Positions 16,402 to 26,001 are shown, counted from the stretch's first letter. The stretch: DNA of 64,000 nucleotides from Chryseobacterium herbae (GCF_025154075.1 NZ_JAOAMU010000006.1:1-64000); one strand, 5' to 3'. The notes: generated by a model not told the origin, from the letters alone. Numbers and translations: made by a program.

Positions 16402-16773
16402 TTTTAAATTCTACTTTTTACAGTAAAAACTGCTAAATACTGAAAGCCGGAAAAATTGTTATAGGTTGTGGATCAGGAATGAACATATGAATTAAATGGT
16501 TTGTTCATGCCTGAGTAATAAATTTTCAGGTCTCATAATCAGACTTTCGGTAAGTGGTTTTTATAGGAATAGAGCTTTCAGGATACTGAGAGCTCTATCC
16601 GTTTTTAACGTGAATCTGTAGACTCTCTTGTGTAAATTTCGATTTTGTGTTATCCTTTTTCTTAGATCAGGAAACAATCTGCGCTTATCTGCTGTTATTT
16701 TTCGTTCATGTACTTTTATTTGCTCAATCTGTGGTAGAGGAATACCTTTACTAAAGAATTAAAAATTTATGTA
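16402..16773. other. Intergenic region with one terminator
   Basis: 372 bases. Apart from the terminator at 16569-16606 I see only a stretch near 16670-16700 resembling the AATCTGCG / ATCTGC-type dispersed repeats common in this group. No reading frame is convincing. Confidence 0.45.
16569..16606 (+). terminator. Intrinsic terminator
   Basis: A 13-bp stem with one G-U pair (16569-16581 with 16586-16598), loop GATA, then CCG and a T-run. It lies 167 nt after the stop of the cargo gene. Confidence 0.75.
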
Positions 16774-17823
16774 TTGAAAATAATCAGAAGAATATCGGTC
16801 TATTGGAAGATTCAGCTCATTGGATGGTTTTTGACTTCCTTTTATTGGGGATTTTCAGCATTTTTAACCGGCAATTTTAGTTGGAAAATTGGAATAGCAG
16901 ATTTGATATTGGATGTATTTATCGGTATTGGATTGACCCATATTTACAGAAATTTTGCCATAAGAAAAGGCTGGAATAAATTAAATCTGAAAAAGTTAGC
17001 CCCAAAAATTGCCATCAGTGTTTTGATACTTTCTTTATTATATATGTTTTTGATTGTCAGTAAACTTTATCTGGTACGGCTGTTTATCTTAGACAATACT
17101 ATGGTTTCATTCATCTCGTTTTTCAAATCTATGCAACTACAGGTTTTTATTACGGGTACCAGATTAATGTCTATTTGGTTGTTGGCCTATCACCTTTTCC
17201 ATTATTCAAGACTTGAAATTGAATCTGCACAATTGTCGCTTAAAATAAAAGAGGTACAATTGAATAATCTAAGTGCGCAGCTTAACCCACATTTCTTTTT
17301 TAACTCATTGAATAATATAAAATTTTTGGTATTAGAAAACCCAAATTCGGCAAGACGGGCCATTGATCTTTTGTCTGAGCTGTTAAGAAATTCCTTGCAA
17401 AGCAATGTAGGGAGATTAGTGTCCTTAAGTGATGAAATTAATCTTGTGAACGATTATCTTGAATTAGAAAAGATGCGGTTTGAGGAAAGGCTGCAAATAA
17501 AAATGGAGATCAAGGTAGAAGTGTCAAAACATCAGATTCCTCCTTTGAGTATTCAGTCTCTGGTTGAAAATGCCATAAAACATGGAATTGAAAAAAGAAA
17601 AAGTGGTGGACTTATTATTATTAAAATTGAAGAGGAAAGCAATTGGCTAAAAATCAGCGCCCAAAATCCGGGGAAACTGAGTCAGGAGATTAAAGATTCC
17701 GGTATTGGACTGAATAATCTAAAAGAGAGACTGTTATTGCAATACAATGGAAATGCCTTTTTTGAGATTACAGAGAGCAAAGACGAAACGGTTTTAGCAA
17801 CCATTTTACTCCCATTCAAATGA
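16774..17823 (+). CDS. LytS/YehU-type sensor histidine kinase
   Basis: 349 residues with four hydrophobic segments in the first ~150 residues, then the His_kinase domain with the phosphoacceptor in LNPHFFFNSLNN (near residue 174) and an ATPase domain (VENAIKHGI, then SGIGLNNLKERL). It is a membrane sensor that phosphorylates the response regulator encoded 4 nt upstream of its stop. The start is a TTG at 16774: the only nearby ATG (16769) runs into a stop after two codons, and the next in-frame ATG would remove several membrane segments. The signal sensed is unknown; co-transcription with an exported peptidase suggests control of peptide use or envelope functions. Confidence 0.88.
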   Translation: MKIIRRISVYWKIQLIGWFLTSFYWGFSAFLTGNFSWKIGIADLILDVFIGIGLTHIYRNFAIRKGWNKLNLKKLAPKIAISVLILSLLYMFLIVSKLYLVRLFILDNTMVSFISFFKSMQLQVFITGTRLMSIWLLAYHLFHYSRLEIESAQLSLKIKEVQLNNLSAQLNPHFFFNSLNNIKFLVLENPNSARRAIDLLSELLRNSLQSNVGRLVSLSDEINLVNDYLELEKMRFEERLQIKMEIKVEVSKHQIPPLSIQSLVENAIKHGIEKRKSGGLIIIKIEEESNWLKISAQNPGKLSQEIKDSGIGLNNLKERLLLQYNGNAFFEITESKDETVLATILLPFK

Positions 17824-18521
17824 AAAAGATAAAAGTTATAATAGTGGATGACGAACGTTTATCCCGGGAAGAACTGAAAAAAACATTAAAAGGATATGAA
17901 GATTTTATTCTGATTGGTGAGGCTGAAAATGCCGACGACGCGAAGCATTTGATTGAAACAGAAATGCCTGATTTGATTTTTTTAGATATTCAGATGCCGG
18001 AGAAATCCGGTTTCGATTTGTTGGAGTCTTTAGATCATGTGCCTGCCGTGCTTTTTATTACGGCTTATGATCAATATGCGGTACAGGCATTTGAAGTAAA
18101 TGCGTTAGATTATCTCATGAAGCCCATAAGAGAGGAGCGTTTTGCAAAAGCAATTGAAAAAATAAGAGATTCTATAAACCGGAAGGTAACCAAAGACCGG
18201 AATATTTTTATTAAGGATGGAGAGAAACGATTCTTTATCCAGCTGGATGAAATTTATTTAATTGAATCACTTGAAAATTATACCAGACTTTTTTTTCAAG
18301 GAAAAAAAGCACTTCAAAGACGATCACTTCGTCAATGGGAAGAAATGCTTGATGAACATATATTTTTTAGAATAAACAGAACTGAGATTATCAATATTGA
18401 ATACATCCAGGAAGTAAAACGAATAACCGGTGGCAGGTTAGAGGTAAAACTAAAAACAGGAGAACTATTAGAAGTTTCAAGCCGCCAATCTGTTAAATTC
18501 AAAAATATAAATAAGATCTGA
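17820..18521 (+). CDS. LytTR-family response regulator
   Basis: 233 residues. A receiver domain with the acidic pocket VDDE and phospho-Asp in FLDIQMP is followed by a LytTR DNA-binding domain (IFIKDGEKRFFIQLDEIYLI, then FFRINRTEIINIEYI). Its ATG overlaps the kinase stop (ATGA), the normal arrangement for a cognate pair. It probably binds short direct repeats upstream of target promoters; I did not find such a pair with confidence. The peptidase gene starts 28 nt downstream and may be in the same operon. Confidence 0.92.
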   Translation: MKKIKVIIVDDERLSREELKKTLKGYEDFILIGEAENADDAKHLIETEMPDLIFLDIQMPEKSGFDLLESLDHVPAVLFITAYDQYAVQAFEVNALDYLMKPIREERFAKAIEKIRDSINRKVTKDRNIFIKDGEKRFFIQLDEIYLIESLENYTRLFFQGKKALQRRSLRQWEEMLDEHIFFRINRTEIINIEYIQEVKRITGGRLEVKLKTGELLEVSSRQSVKFKNINKI

Positions 18522-18549
18522 TAGAAAACGACCTAAACAAAACCAACCA

Positions 18550-20295
18550 ATGAAAGTATTTTTGAACTTCATCATTCTGTTTCTGGCATTTTTCTATTGT
18601 CCGGCCCAACAAACAAGAAAAGCAAAAACGGAAGACTTACAAAGTATGTATAATATTCAGGATAGTGTTTCTGTAAAAACCAGAGATGGAGCCACCTTAT
18701 CTTTAATGGTGGTGCGTAAAAAAGGAAATGAAATACCTGCACCTGTAATCCTTCAGTCAACAATTTATGTTAGGGATACGGGCCGGGATATGGTATCATT
18801 AAAGAGAGCTGTAGATAATGGTTATGTAGGAGTTATAGCGTATGCAAGGGGAAAAAGATTCAGTCAGGATGAAATATTTCCCTATGAGAATGACGCCAAT
18901 GACACCTATGATGTCATAGATTGGATCAGTAAACAAAAATGGTGTAATGGAAGTGTTGGAATGTATGGAGGAAGTTATAATGGATTTACACAATGGGCAG
19001 CCTGTAAAAATCTGCATCCGGCCCTTAAAACAATTGTACCTTATGTAGCAGCCAGACCGGGACAGGGTTTGCCCGTAGAAAATAATATCTTCGTTAACCC
19101 CAATTATGAATGGGCATTTTACGTTGGAAATAATAAATACCTGGACACCATAGCTGGAAATGACAGACAGCGTTTTAGAAAAATGCAAAATAAATGGTGG
19201 GAAACAGGAGTTGCCTATAAGAAATTAGACAGTATAGATGGTGTAGCCAACAAATGGTTTCAACGATGGATCAGCCATCCTTCTTTTGATCATTATTGGC
19301 AAAAAATGACTCCTTATGAAAAAGATTTCGCACAAATTAAAATACCTGTTTTGGCATTTGACGGTTACTACAATGACGGGCAGAGTTCGGGTTTGTATTA
19401 TTTGAGAGAACTTCAAAAGTATAGCCCTCGGACACCGGCGTATTTAATTATAGGACCTTATGGGCATTTTGGCACTCAAAGTGGAGGAGAAGCTACTTTG
19501 TACGGATATAAAGTAGACCCTGTTGCGTTATTTGATATCAATACCATTACGTATCAATGGTTTGACTATATTTTAAAGAAGGGGCCTAAACCCGAAATTT
19601 TAAAAGATAAAATTAACTATCAGGTAATGGGTGCCAATGAATGGCGCAGTGCTCCATCTATTGATAAAATGAATAATGGTTTTTTAACCTTGTATCTGAC
19701 TGATAATAAGTCAGGTAAATTCTATTCTTTAAATTCAAAAAAACCTGTTAAAAAAAGGTATTTGGAACAACAAATAGATTTTGCAAACAGAGAAATAACA
19801 AACAATGATTACTACCCGGAACCTATTATTCGCAAGGAAATAGATACCACTAACGGATTTAATTTCATTAGTGAACCTTTGGAAGAACCACTATTAATCA
19901 ATGGTTCCTTTTTAGGAGAAATTAAAGCCAGCATCAATAAAAAGGATATGGATATCGGTGTGACATTGTATGAATTAATGCCAAATGGAGAATATTTTCA
20001 TCTGTCTTATTTTATTGGGAGGGCAAGTTACTCAACGGATATTACAAAAAGAAAACTGCTGAAACCTAATGAAATTGAGACTATTCCGTTCTCCAATACA
20101 CATTTGGTAAGTAAGCAGTTAAGGAAGGGGAGCCGGCTGGTTATCTATCTGAATGTAAATAAAAATCCGTTTTCTGAACTCAACTATGGAACAGGAAAAA
20201 CAGTCAGTGAAGAAACCATTAAAGATGCCAAAGAACCCTTAAAAGTGAAATGGTACAACGATAGCTTTGTAAAGATTCCGGTATTAAGACATTGA
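18550..20295 (+). CDS. Exported CocE/NonD-family hydrolase (peptidase S15-like)
   Basis: 581 residues with a signal peptide (FLNFIILFLAFFYCPAQ). The alpha/beta hydrolase core has the S15 nucleophile motif GGSYNG, the segment FDGYYNDG with a likely catalytic Asp, and IIGPYGHFG with the likely catalytic His. A C-terminal jelly-roll (XPP_C) region follows from about residue 390. Family members are X-Pro dipeptidyl peptidases, cocaine esterases or glutaryl-type acylases, so the activity here is an exported amide or ester hydrolase. It sits in a row with the LytS/LytTR genes, which may control it. Confidence 0.88.
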   Translation: MKVFLNFIILFLAFFYCPAQQTRKAKTEDLQSMYNIQDSVSVKTRDGATLSLMVVRKKGNEIPAPVILQSTIYVRDTGRDMVSLKRAVDNGYVGVIAYARGKRFSQDEIFPYENDANDTYDVIDWISKQKWCNGSVGMYGGSYNGFTQWAACKNLHPALKTIVPYVAARPGQGLPVENNIFVNPNYEWAFYVGNNKYLDTIAGNDRQRFRKMQNKWWETGVAYKKLDSIDGVANKWFQRWISHPSFDHYWQKMTPYEKDFAQIKIPVLAFDGYYNDGQSSGLYYLRELQKYSPRTPAYLIIGPYGHFGTQSGGEATLYGYKVDPVALFDINTITYQWFDYILKKGPKPEILKDKINYQVMGANEWRSAPSIDKMNNGFLTLYLTDNKSGKFYSLNSKKPVKKRYLEQQIDFANREITNNDYYPEPIIRKEIDTTNGFNFISEPLEEPLLINGSFLGEIKASINKKDMDIGVTLYELMPNGEYFHLSYFIGRASYSTDITKRKLLKPNEIETIPFSNTHLVSKQLRKGSRLVIYLNVNKNPFSELNYGTGKTVSEETIKDAKEPLKVKWYNDSFVKIPVLRH

Positions 20296-20442
20296 GTTGA
20301 CTCATTTTAAATGAAGCGCCGTCACGCCTAAAGTAAATATGGAAATATTGGGGAGTTGTTTAATCACCAGATACATATTATGAATTAAAATATTAAAAAA
20401 GATAATGTACTGCGACCCATTTAAATAAAAAAATATAACCAT

Positions 20443-20477
20443 TTAGTTGTGGTAACTAATTATTTAGCTGATATTTG
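20443..20477 (+). promoter_or_regulatory. Promoter and BlaI-type operator array upstream of blaI
   Basis: TTAGTT (20443-20448), AACTAA (20454-20459) and TTAGCT (20464-20469) form overlapping inverted repeats. They cover a promoter with TTG at 20447-20449, a 20-bp spacer and GATATTTG at 20470-20477 (one mismatch to TAnnTTTG). The same array with the same 20-bp spacing is found before the TonB receptor gene at 22014-22047. Confidence 0.7.
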
Positions 20478-20493
20478 ATAAAAAAAATAGACG

Positions 20494-20862
20494 ATGGATA
20501 TAAAAGATCTGACCAAAGTTGAGAGCCAGCTCATGCAGGTTCTTTGGAAATTGAACCGAGCATTTGTAAAGGAAATCATTCATGAACTTCCTGATCCTAA
20601 GCCCGCATACAGTACGGTGTCCACCATAATTAAGATTTTAGAAAAGAAAGGGGTGGTAGGTTATGAGGCTTTCGGAAAGACACATCGCTATTATCCCTTG
20701 ATTTCAAAAGAAGACTACATGCGCCATGAGGCAGATAAATTCCTTGGCAATTATTTTTCTAATTCGGTACAGGATATGTTTTCTTTTTTTGTCAGTGAGA
20801 AAAAAATAGACCTCAAAGATGCGGAACAGCTGCTTAAGATGATTGACAAAATAAAAGACTAA
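20494..20862 (+). CDS. BlaI/MecI/CopY-family transcriptional repressor
   Basis: 122 residues. A winged helix at the N-terminus (LTKVESQLMQVLWKLNRAFV, PAYSTVSTIIKILEKKGVV) and a helical dimer end with TKxHRYYPL-type features (FGKTHRYYPLISKEDY) are typical of BlaI. Such repressors are released when their partner M56 protease cleaves them after a signal. The partner gene starts 4 nt downstream. The operator array overlaps its own promoter, so autoregulation is likely. Confidence 0.92.
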   Translation: MDIKDLTKVESQLMQVLWKLNRAFVKEIIHELPDPKPAYSTVSTIIKILEKKGVVGYEAFGKTHRYYPLISKEDYMRHEADKFLGNYFSNSVQDMFSFFVSEKKIDLKDAEQLLKMIDKIKD

Positions 20863-20866
20863 GTGT

Positions 20867-21979
20867 ATGGAAATCCAGCATTATTTTTTCTGGTCAAGTG
20901 TTTCGTTGGCGATATTTTACCTTTTTTATCTGGTATTTCTCAGGCGCGAGACATTTTTTGTATTGAACAGGATTTATTTACTAACCGCACTGTGTCTTTC
21001 CGTAGTAATTCCTCTGTTGGATTTTCCTTCATATGTTGTGCTACCGGAAATAGGGCTAATGGTTGAGGTCCGCAATAATGTAATGGCAATAGGAGTAGAA
21101 AAAGAAACAGATTGGCTGCTGATCGTCTACTGGATGGGCGTATTATTCTCTGGGTATCTACTCATGGTTAAGCTCTGTCGAGTTAAAGAACAAATAAAAG
21201 TACCAGAGAAGGATAGTGCCTTTTCATTTTGGAAGACAAAGGTGATAGGCAAAGATCTTGTTGATTTTGTAGTGATCGATGCGCATGAGGAGGTGCATGT
21301 AAGACAGTTTCATACACTTGATATCTTATTGGTTGAACTGTTTGGCGTTTTTTTCTGGTTCAATCCATTTGTTTATTGTTACCGTTACAGTTTGAAGTCT
21401 ATCCATGAGTATCTTGCTGACCAACATGCTGTGCGCTTTGCAGAAAGCAGAAAGCACTATGCCCAGTTGCTGTTTTTACAGAATTTCAAAGTCGGTGGGG
21501 CTATGATGAATACTTTTAACCATCCTTCACTGCTGAAAGCGCGGATCAAGATGCTACAACGTAATAGATCCAATGCTTTTCATTTGTTGAAATATTTCGC
21601 TTTTGCGCCGTTACTTATGGTAGTTATGATGTTATGCTCATTTGATACATCTGATTTTGACAGGAATGGAGGAGAAAAAAATGATCGGGCGGCTCGTTTT
21701 CCAGGGGGATTTGAAGCCTTCAGTAAATATCTGGTTATGTCTGCTCATAAAGTTTCAACTCAGGATGGAAAGGTACAGGTAAGTTTCATCGTAGCATCTG
21801 ATGGAAAAATAACGGATGCAAAAATTAAACAAAGTTTAGATGATGCGAGCGACAGTGAAGCATTAAGAATAATTACTTCTAGTCCAAAGTGGCAGCCTGC
21901 TTTGCGGAAGGGCAAAAAAGTAAGATCTGCTTATCAGATAGGGGTGAATTTTAAAAGTAGCAAAGTCAAAAAAAACTAA
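20867..21979 (+). CDS. BlaR1-like M56 metallopeptidase with TonB-type C-terminal domain
   Basis: 370 residues. N-terminal membrane segments are followed by the zinc site HEEVH (about residue 142) and the third ligand region IHEYLAD, with FWFNPFVYCYRYS between them, as in BlaR1/MecR1 signal proteases. A further membrane segment lies near residue 255 (FAFAPLLMVVMMLC). The last ~90 residues (VSFIVASDGKITDAKI, then PKWQPALRKGK) match the TonB C-terminal domain, so the periplasmic sensor is a TonB-like fold instead of a penicillin-binding domain. It likely senses an envelope or uptake signal and cleaves the BlaI-type repressor. The downstream TonB receptor carries the same operators. Confidence 0.88.
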   Translation: MEIQHYFFWSSVSLAIFYLFYLVFLRRETFFVLNRIYLLTALCLSVVIPLLDFPSYVVLPEIGLMVEVRNNVMAIGVEKETDWLLIVYWMGVLFSGYLLMVKLCRVKEQIKVPEKDSAFSFWKTKVIGKDLVDFVVIDAHEEVHVRQFHTLDILLVELFGVFFWFNPFVYCYRYSLKSIHEYLADQHAVRFAESRKHYAQLLFLQNFKVGGAMMNTFNHPSLLKARIKMLQRNRSNAFHLLKYFAFAPLLMVVMMLCSFDTSDFDRNGGEKNDRAARFPGGFEAFSKYLVMSAHKVSTQDGKVQVSFIVASDGKITDAKIKQSLDDASDSEALRIITSSPKWQPALRKGKKVRSAYQIGVNFKSSKVKKN

Positions 21980-22013
21980 ATAATTAAAACATTAGTCAAT
22001 TCATCTAATTTTA

Positions 22014-22047
22014 TAGTTGTGTAACTAATAAATTAGTTGCATATTTG
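22014..22047 (+). promoter_or_regulatory. Promoter and BlaI-type operator array upstream of the TonB receptor
   Basis: TAGTT (22014-22018), AACTAA (22023-22028) and TTAGTT (22033-22038) repeat the array seen before blaI. TTG at 22017-22019, a 20-bp spacer and CATATTTG at 22040-22047 form the promoter. AACTAA-4-TTAGTT is a perfect palindrome here. Confidence 0.7.
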
Positions 22048-22067
22048 GATAACACTTATCCAAAGAC

Positions 22068-24473
22068 ATGAATATTCCAATTTTTAGTTTCGTTCGCTTT
22101 GATTATTTCTTAGCCCTGCTTTTTTTATTGAGTTCACTACATATTACTGCACAGCAAAATCCCGGCAAGGTCATCGGTAGCGTTGCAGATGAGAATGGGA
22201 CTGCGCTTCCATTTGCGATGGTAGCATTACAAAACAGCAAAGATTCTACAACTGTTAAGGCTGTTATGGCGGACGACAAAGGATCTTTCACTTTCGAAAT
22301 TCCATCCGGAAGGTATCAGATTGTGTTTAAGATGATGGGTTATGATACAGTAATCTCGAAAACCTTTGATGTTACTATCGGAAAGACCGTGACGTTGGGT
22401 GTCATCCAACTAATGCCGTCCACAACGCAATTGGCTGCGGTAAATATTTCTGCCACTCTTCCTTTTGTCCAGCGACGGGCAGATAAGCTTATCGTGAACT
22501 TAAATGGTTTGGGTTCTGGTGCGCCAATAATGGAGGTAATGAACCAACTGCCAGGCGTCAACGTTACACCTGATGACCGTATCAGCCTGAATGGAAAATC
22601 TGTTCAGATCTATATCGATGGTAAGGCTACCACGTTATCTTCTGAGGCACTGGCAGGAATGCTAAAGGGTATTTCTTCTTCCGCTATTCAAAAAGTTGAG
22701 CTGATTGCACAGCCATCGGCAAAGTATGATGCTGCAGGAAATGGTGCCATTATTAATATTATCCGCAAACGTAATTATGAAGCAGGAATGCATGGTAATA
22801 TTTATGCCGGTGGAGGGCAAGGGACATTTGGAAAGGCAAATGGTGGACTTAATCTGAACTATAAGGGAAAGACTTACAATCTCCTTTTAAACCTCGACTA
22901 TAATTACAACAAGTATTTTTACGATAGCTATATTGCTTCCCGCTTTCTTGATGCTACCGGAGGAGCCATGGAGCAATCAACTTCCGATATTAAAAGTACC
23001 AGAACAAATACTAATTATACCCCGAACTTAGGCATCGATTTATATCTTTCCAAACGGACGACGTTATCTGCTTCGGTAAAGCCTGGTTTCCAGATATTTA
23101 AACGGAATGGCGCTGCTGATATCAATTCCGTAGAGAATAATTTTTCCCAATCGCAATTTGTCAATCGGGCTGATATACGAGCAACCAACTTCTCATCTGG
23201 ATTGCGTCTCCAGCATAAGATTGATACATTGGGAAGAGAACTCACCATTGATTTAGATTACTACCGTTATGCCAACTACAATAATCAGAATAATCGGACT
23301 ATCACCTTCAATCCTGATTCAGATCTTCCCAGTGAAATAGCGCAAGACCGTGTTTTTGATGTGTATGCACTCAAAACGGATTATACTTTTCCGTTAAGCA
23401 AGAGCAGTCAAGTAGAGATGGGATTGAAGACAAGCTATGTGAATTCTGTGAATTCTAATTTTTATAAGGACGCTTCCTCCCAACAAGAAGACCTGTTCGA
23501 CTATAAAGAAAGTATTTCAGCACTTTATGTAACCTATAGCGACAACACCGAAAAGCTGTCTTATCAATTAGGAATAAGAGGAGAATATACTTATGGACAG
23601 GGACAGCAACAATTTGGAACAAACCGTTTTACCAGAAACTACTTGCAACCTTTTCCCTCTATTCATGTAGATTATAAACTGACTAAAAATCATTCCCTGA
23701 GCTTGGGTCTTAACAAAAGGATAGAACGTCCGGGTTATGAAAGCATGAATCCATTGATACGTATCATCAGCAACAGTAATTTGCAGCAGGGTAATCCAGC
23801 TCTCCGGCCGGTCATCGCTTATAATGCAGACCTATGGTATGGTTATAAAAACGCATTTTTTGCGGGTCTCACCTATAGCTACAGTATTGATGATTTTACA
23901 AGTCTTTCTCTTCCTCTTAATAATGGTATTACGACTACAATGCCTGGCAATGCGGATCATTCAGGTTATTTCACAATGCAGGTCATGTACGGAAAGCAAG
24001 TATTTCCTTGGTGGTACACAAGCACGAACGCTATTGTATCGAAAAGATCTTTCAAAGGTGATTTTAATGGGACTATGCTTCGTAGTGAAGGTATTTACAG
24101 CCTCTCAGCGACTTCATATAATAATTTTTCACTGAGCAGCAACCTGTCAGTGATGTTTCTTTTTAATTATCGTGGCAAAAGTATCGACCGCACCATCAGT
24201 AATCAGGCCTTTGCCTATTTAACAGCAGGTGCCAGAATGCAGTTTTTGGACAAACGAGCGTCTGTTCAGCTCACCTTTACTGATATCTTCCGGTCATATC
24301 GAAACTATTACCAGCAGGACAGCGGATTGTTGAAGCAGGAGTGGAGAAACCAATTCGAAACCAGGATGGTTAAATTAGCCTTAAGCTATAATTTTGGCGG
24401 TACCATAAAGAGTACAAAAAAAAGCAACGGTACAGATGAGGAAAGGAAGCGGAGTATGTTAAACGAAAACTAA
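22068..24473 (+). CDS. TonB-dependent receptor / outer membrane beta-barrel family protein
   Basis: 801 residues: signal peptide, a carboxypeptidase-regulatory-like domain (GKVIGSVADENGTALPFAMV, about 30-115), a plug domain (VMNQLPGVNV, GAIINIIRKR, about 130-235) and a long C-terminal barrel. This fits the OMP_b-brl_3 group of Bacteroidota receptors, which import an unknown ligand across the outer membrane. The operator array before it equals that of the upstream BlaI/M56 pair, so receptor synthesis is probably induced when the M56 sensor is triggered. A binding lipoprotein (SusD) is absent. Confidence 0.9.
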   Translation: MNIPIFSFVRFDYFLALLFLLSSLHITAQQNPGKVIGSVADENGTALPFAMVALQNSKDSTTVKAVMADDKGSFTFEIPSGRYQIVFKMMGYDTVISKTFDVTIGKTVTLGVIQLMPSTTQLAAVNISATLPFVQRRADKLIVNLNGLGSGAPIMEVMNQLPGVNVTPDDRISLNGKSVQIYIDGKATTLSSEALAGMLKGISSSAIQKVELIAQPSAKYDAAGNGAIINIIRKRNYEAGMHGNIYAGGGQGTFGKANGGLNLNYKGKTYNLLLNLDYNYNKYFYDSYIASRFLDATGGAMEQSTSDIKSTRTNTNYTPNLGIDLYLSKRTTLSASVKPGFQIFKRNGAADINSVENNFSQSQFVNRADIRATNFSSGLRLQHKIDTLGRELTIDLDYYRYANYNNQNNRTITFNPDSDLPSEIAQDRVFDVYALKTDYTFPLSKSSQVEMGLKTSYVNSVNSNFYKDASSQQEDLFDYKESISALYVTYSDNTEKLSYQLGIRGEYTYGQGQQQFGTNRFTRNYLQPFPSIHVDYKLTKNHSLSLGLNKRIERPGYESMNPLIRIISNSNLQQGNPALRPVIAYNADLWYGYKNAFFAGLTYSYSIDDFTSLSLPLNNGITTTMPGNADHSGYFTMQVMYGKQVFPWWYTSTNAIVSKRSFKGDFNGTMLRSEGIYSLSATSYNNFSLSSNLSVMFLFNYRGKSIDRTISNQAFAYLTAGARMQFLDKRASVQLTFTDIFRSYRNYYQQDSGLLKQEWRNQFETRMVKLALSYNFGGTIKSTKKSNGTDEERKRSMLNEN

Positions 24474-24522
24474 ACATCCGTTGCCGGAGTATGCTTTGGT
24501 CAATGTTCCTATTCTTTAATAG

Positions 24523-24888
24523 GTATCGGAACGAGAAAATATTTATGTTGTAATACATCCCTTTATCTAGCAAGCCAGAATCATTGGAGGAGACCTATTC
24601 GCTTGGAGCAATGACTTAATTTCATTGGAAAAAGAAATGCAGGATGACGAAGGTCTGAACCTGGTACTCGTAATTCTGAATGAAAGGAAATGCTCAATAG
24701 AAGATGCTTTTGATGAAGCTGTACAAATGTATAACGCACGTGTTGAGGAATTTGTAAACTTATATAATGACATTCCGGATTTTGGGATATATACACCGGT
24801 TGTTAAAAAATTTCTGGAAGGTCAGGGCGGCTATCTAAAATGGTTTGAAGAGATCAAAAGGTATAATACAATAGACTCCGTTAGTTAG
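24523..24888 (+). pseudogene. Terpene synthase remnant (C-terminal part)
   Basis: Reading through one in-frame TAG (24568-24570), the frame gives VVIHPFI, stop, QARIIGGDLFAWS, then NDLISLEKE. The last is the NDxxSxxKE metal-binding (NSE) motif of class I terpene synthases, and the following residues to EEIKRYNT fit the last helices of such enzymes. The aspartate-rich motif and the first ~220 residues are missing; stops close the frame just upstream. A TTG at 24625 gives an 87-residue open frame, but it starts in the middle of the metal motif, so it is not a functional gene. Bacterial terpene synthases are about 300-350 residues long. Confidence 0.7.
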
Positions 24889-24993
24889 ATAGTCGGGATT
24901 TTAGGTTAGGAAATGAAACTTATGATAAATTGCATTCACACAATGTAAGTCGAACAAATCAAAAGCTGTAATATTGTAACTCAAATTATACTA

Positions 24994-25848
24994 ATGAAGA
25001 CTAAGTTTCAGCTTCCACCGATTCCGGCGGTATTATTATCTATTGTCAGTGTGCAATGTGGTGCCGCAATTGCGAAAGGACTTTTCCCTGAAATTGGAGC
25101 AGCGGCTACTGCTACTTTAAGGATTGGGTTATCTGCAATTATCTTATGGATTGCTTTCCGTCCTAACCTATCCAAACTCAATGGGAAACAATGGAAATAT
25201 GTAACACTTTACGGCTTATCGTTAGGTGCAATGAATTTAATTTTCTACATGGCTATTGAGCGCATCCCAATTGGGCTGGGGGTGACTTTAGAATTTGTCG
25301 GACCGTTGGTTCTGGCAATTTTCAGCTCAAAAAAAATCACAGATTTTATATGGATCATTTTAGCCGTCGCTGGTATTGCATTAATTGCGCCGTGGTCGAG
25401 TAACGGATTAAACTTAGTTGGCGTTTTATTAGCCTTACTTGCTGGTGGTTTTTGGGCAGCATATATTATTCTTGGAGGAAGAATATCTAAAATAATGAAA
25501 GGTGGTGATGCGGTTACTATCGGGATGCTCATTGCAACAATCTTTATATTGCCATTTGGAATTTTTGATGGACGGCTTGTTAACCTTAATCCACAATTGA
25601 TAGGTTTAGGGGCGGCACTCGCTCTGCTTTCCAGTGCCATTCCTTTTACGCTTGAAATAAATGCCCTTAAACAATTACCGGCACGAACTTTTAGTATTTT
25701 AATGAGCCTTGAGCCTGCAATGGCCTCTTTAGCCGCTTTCGTATTTTTACAGGAATATTTATCAGTTACCGAATGTATTGCCGTAGCCTGTGTGATCATT
25801 GCATCAGCGGGTTCTGCAATAACTTCCAAAGGCACAGAAGCTAAGTAG
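24994..25848 (+). CDS. EamA-family transporter, RhtA-like
   Basis: 284 residues and about ten hydrophobic segments in two EamA repeats. The N-terminus (SVQCGAAIAKGLFPEIG) and the central YGLSLGAMNLIFYMAIERIP segment resemble the threonine/homoserine exporter RhtA. It is an inner-membrane carrier, probably exporting an amino acid or similar metabolite. It is a single gene; the upstream region is occupied by the terpene synthase remnant. Confidence 0.85.
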   Translation: MKTKFQLPPIPAVLLSIVSVQCGAAIAKGLFPEIGAAATATLRIGLSAIILWIAFRPNLSKLNGKQWKYVTLYGLSLGAMNLIFYMAIERIPIGLGVTLEFVGPLVLAIFSSKKITDFIWIILAVAGIALIAPWSSNGLNLVGVLLALLAGGFWAAYIILGGRISKIMKGGDAVTIGMLIATIFILPFGIFDGRLVNLNPQLIGLGAALALLSSAIPFTLEINALKQLPARTFSILMSLEPAMASLAAFVFLQEYLSVTECIAVACVIIASAGSAITSKGTEAK

Positions 25849-25895
25849 AATATTATTTTGAAAAATTAATAGGAAAACATATTAGGCGTGATGTG

Positions 25896-25967
25896 TAGCC
25901 CCACCAGGAATTGAACCTGGATCTAAAGTTTAGGAAACTTCTATTCTATCCATTGAACTATGAGGCC
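25896..25967 (-). tRNA. tRNA-Arg (anticodon CCU)
   Basis: On the minus strand: acceptor GGCCTCA paired with TGGGGCT (two G-U pairs), D-arm GTTC/GAAT, anticodon arm GAAGT-TTCCTAA-ACTTT with CCT at 25934-25932, T-arm CCAGG-TTCAATT-CCTGG, and discriminator A at 25896. CCA is not encoded. It reads AGG codons. Confidence 0.92.
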
Positions 25968-26001
25968 GTTGAACAGAATAAAAATACTAATTAATTTAAA
26001 T

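Noticed and set aside
24625..24888. A free-standing 87-residue protein starting at TTG
   Set aside because: The TTG is a codon inside the NDxxSxxKE metal motif, whose first half is in frame upstream; this is a gene remnant, not a small gene.
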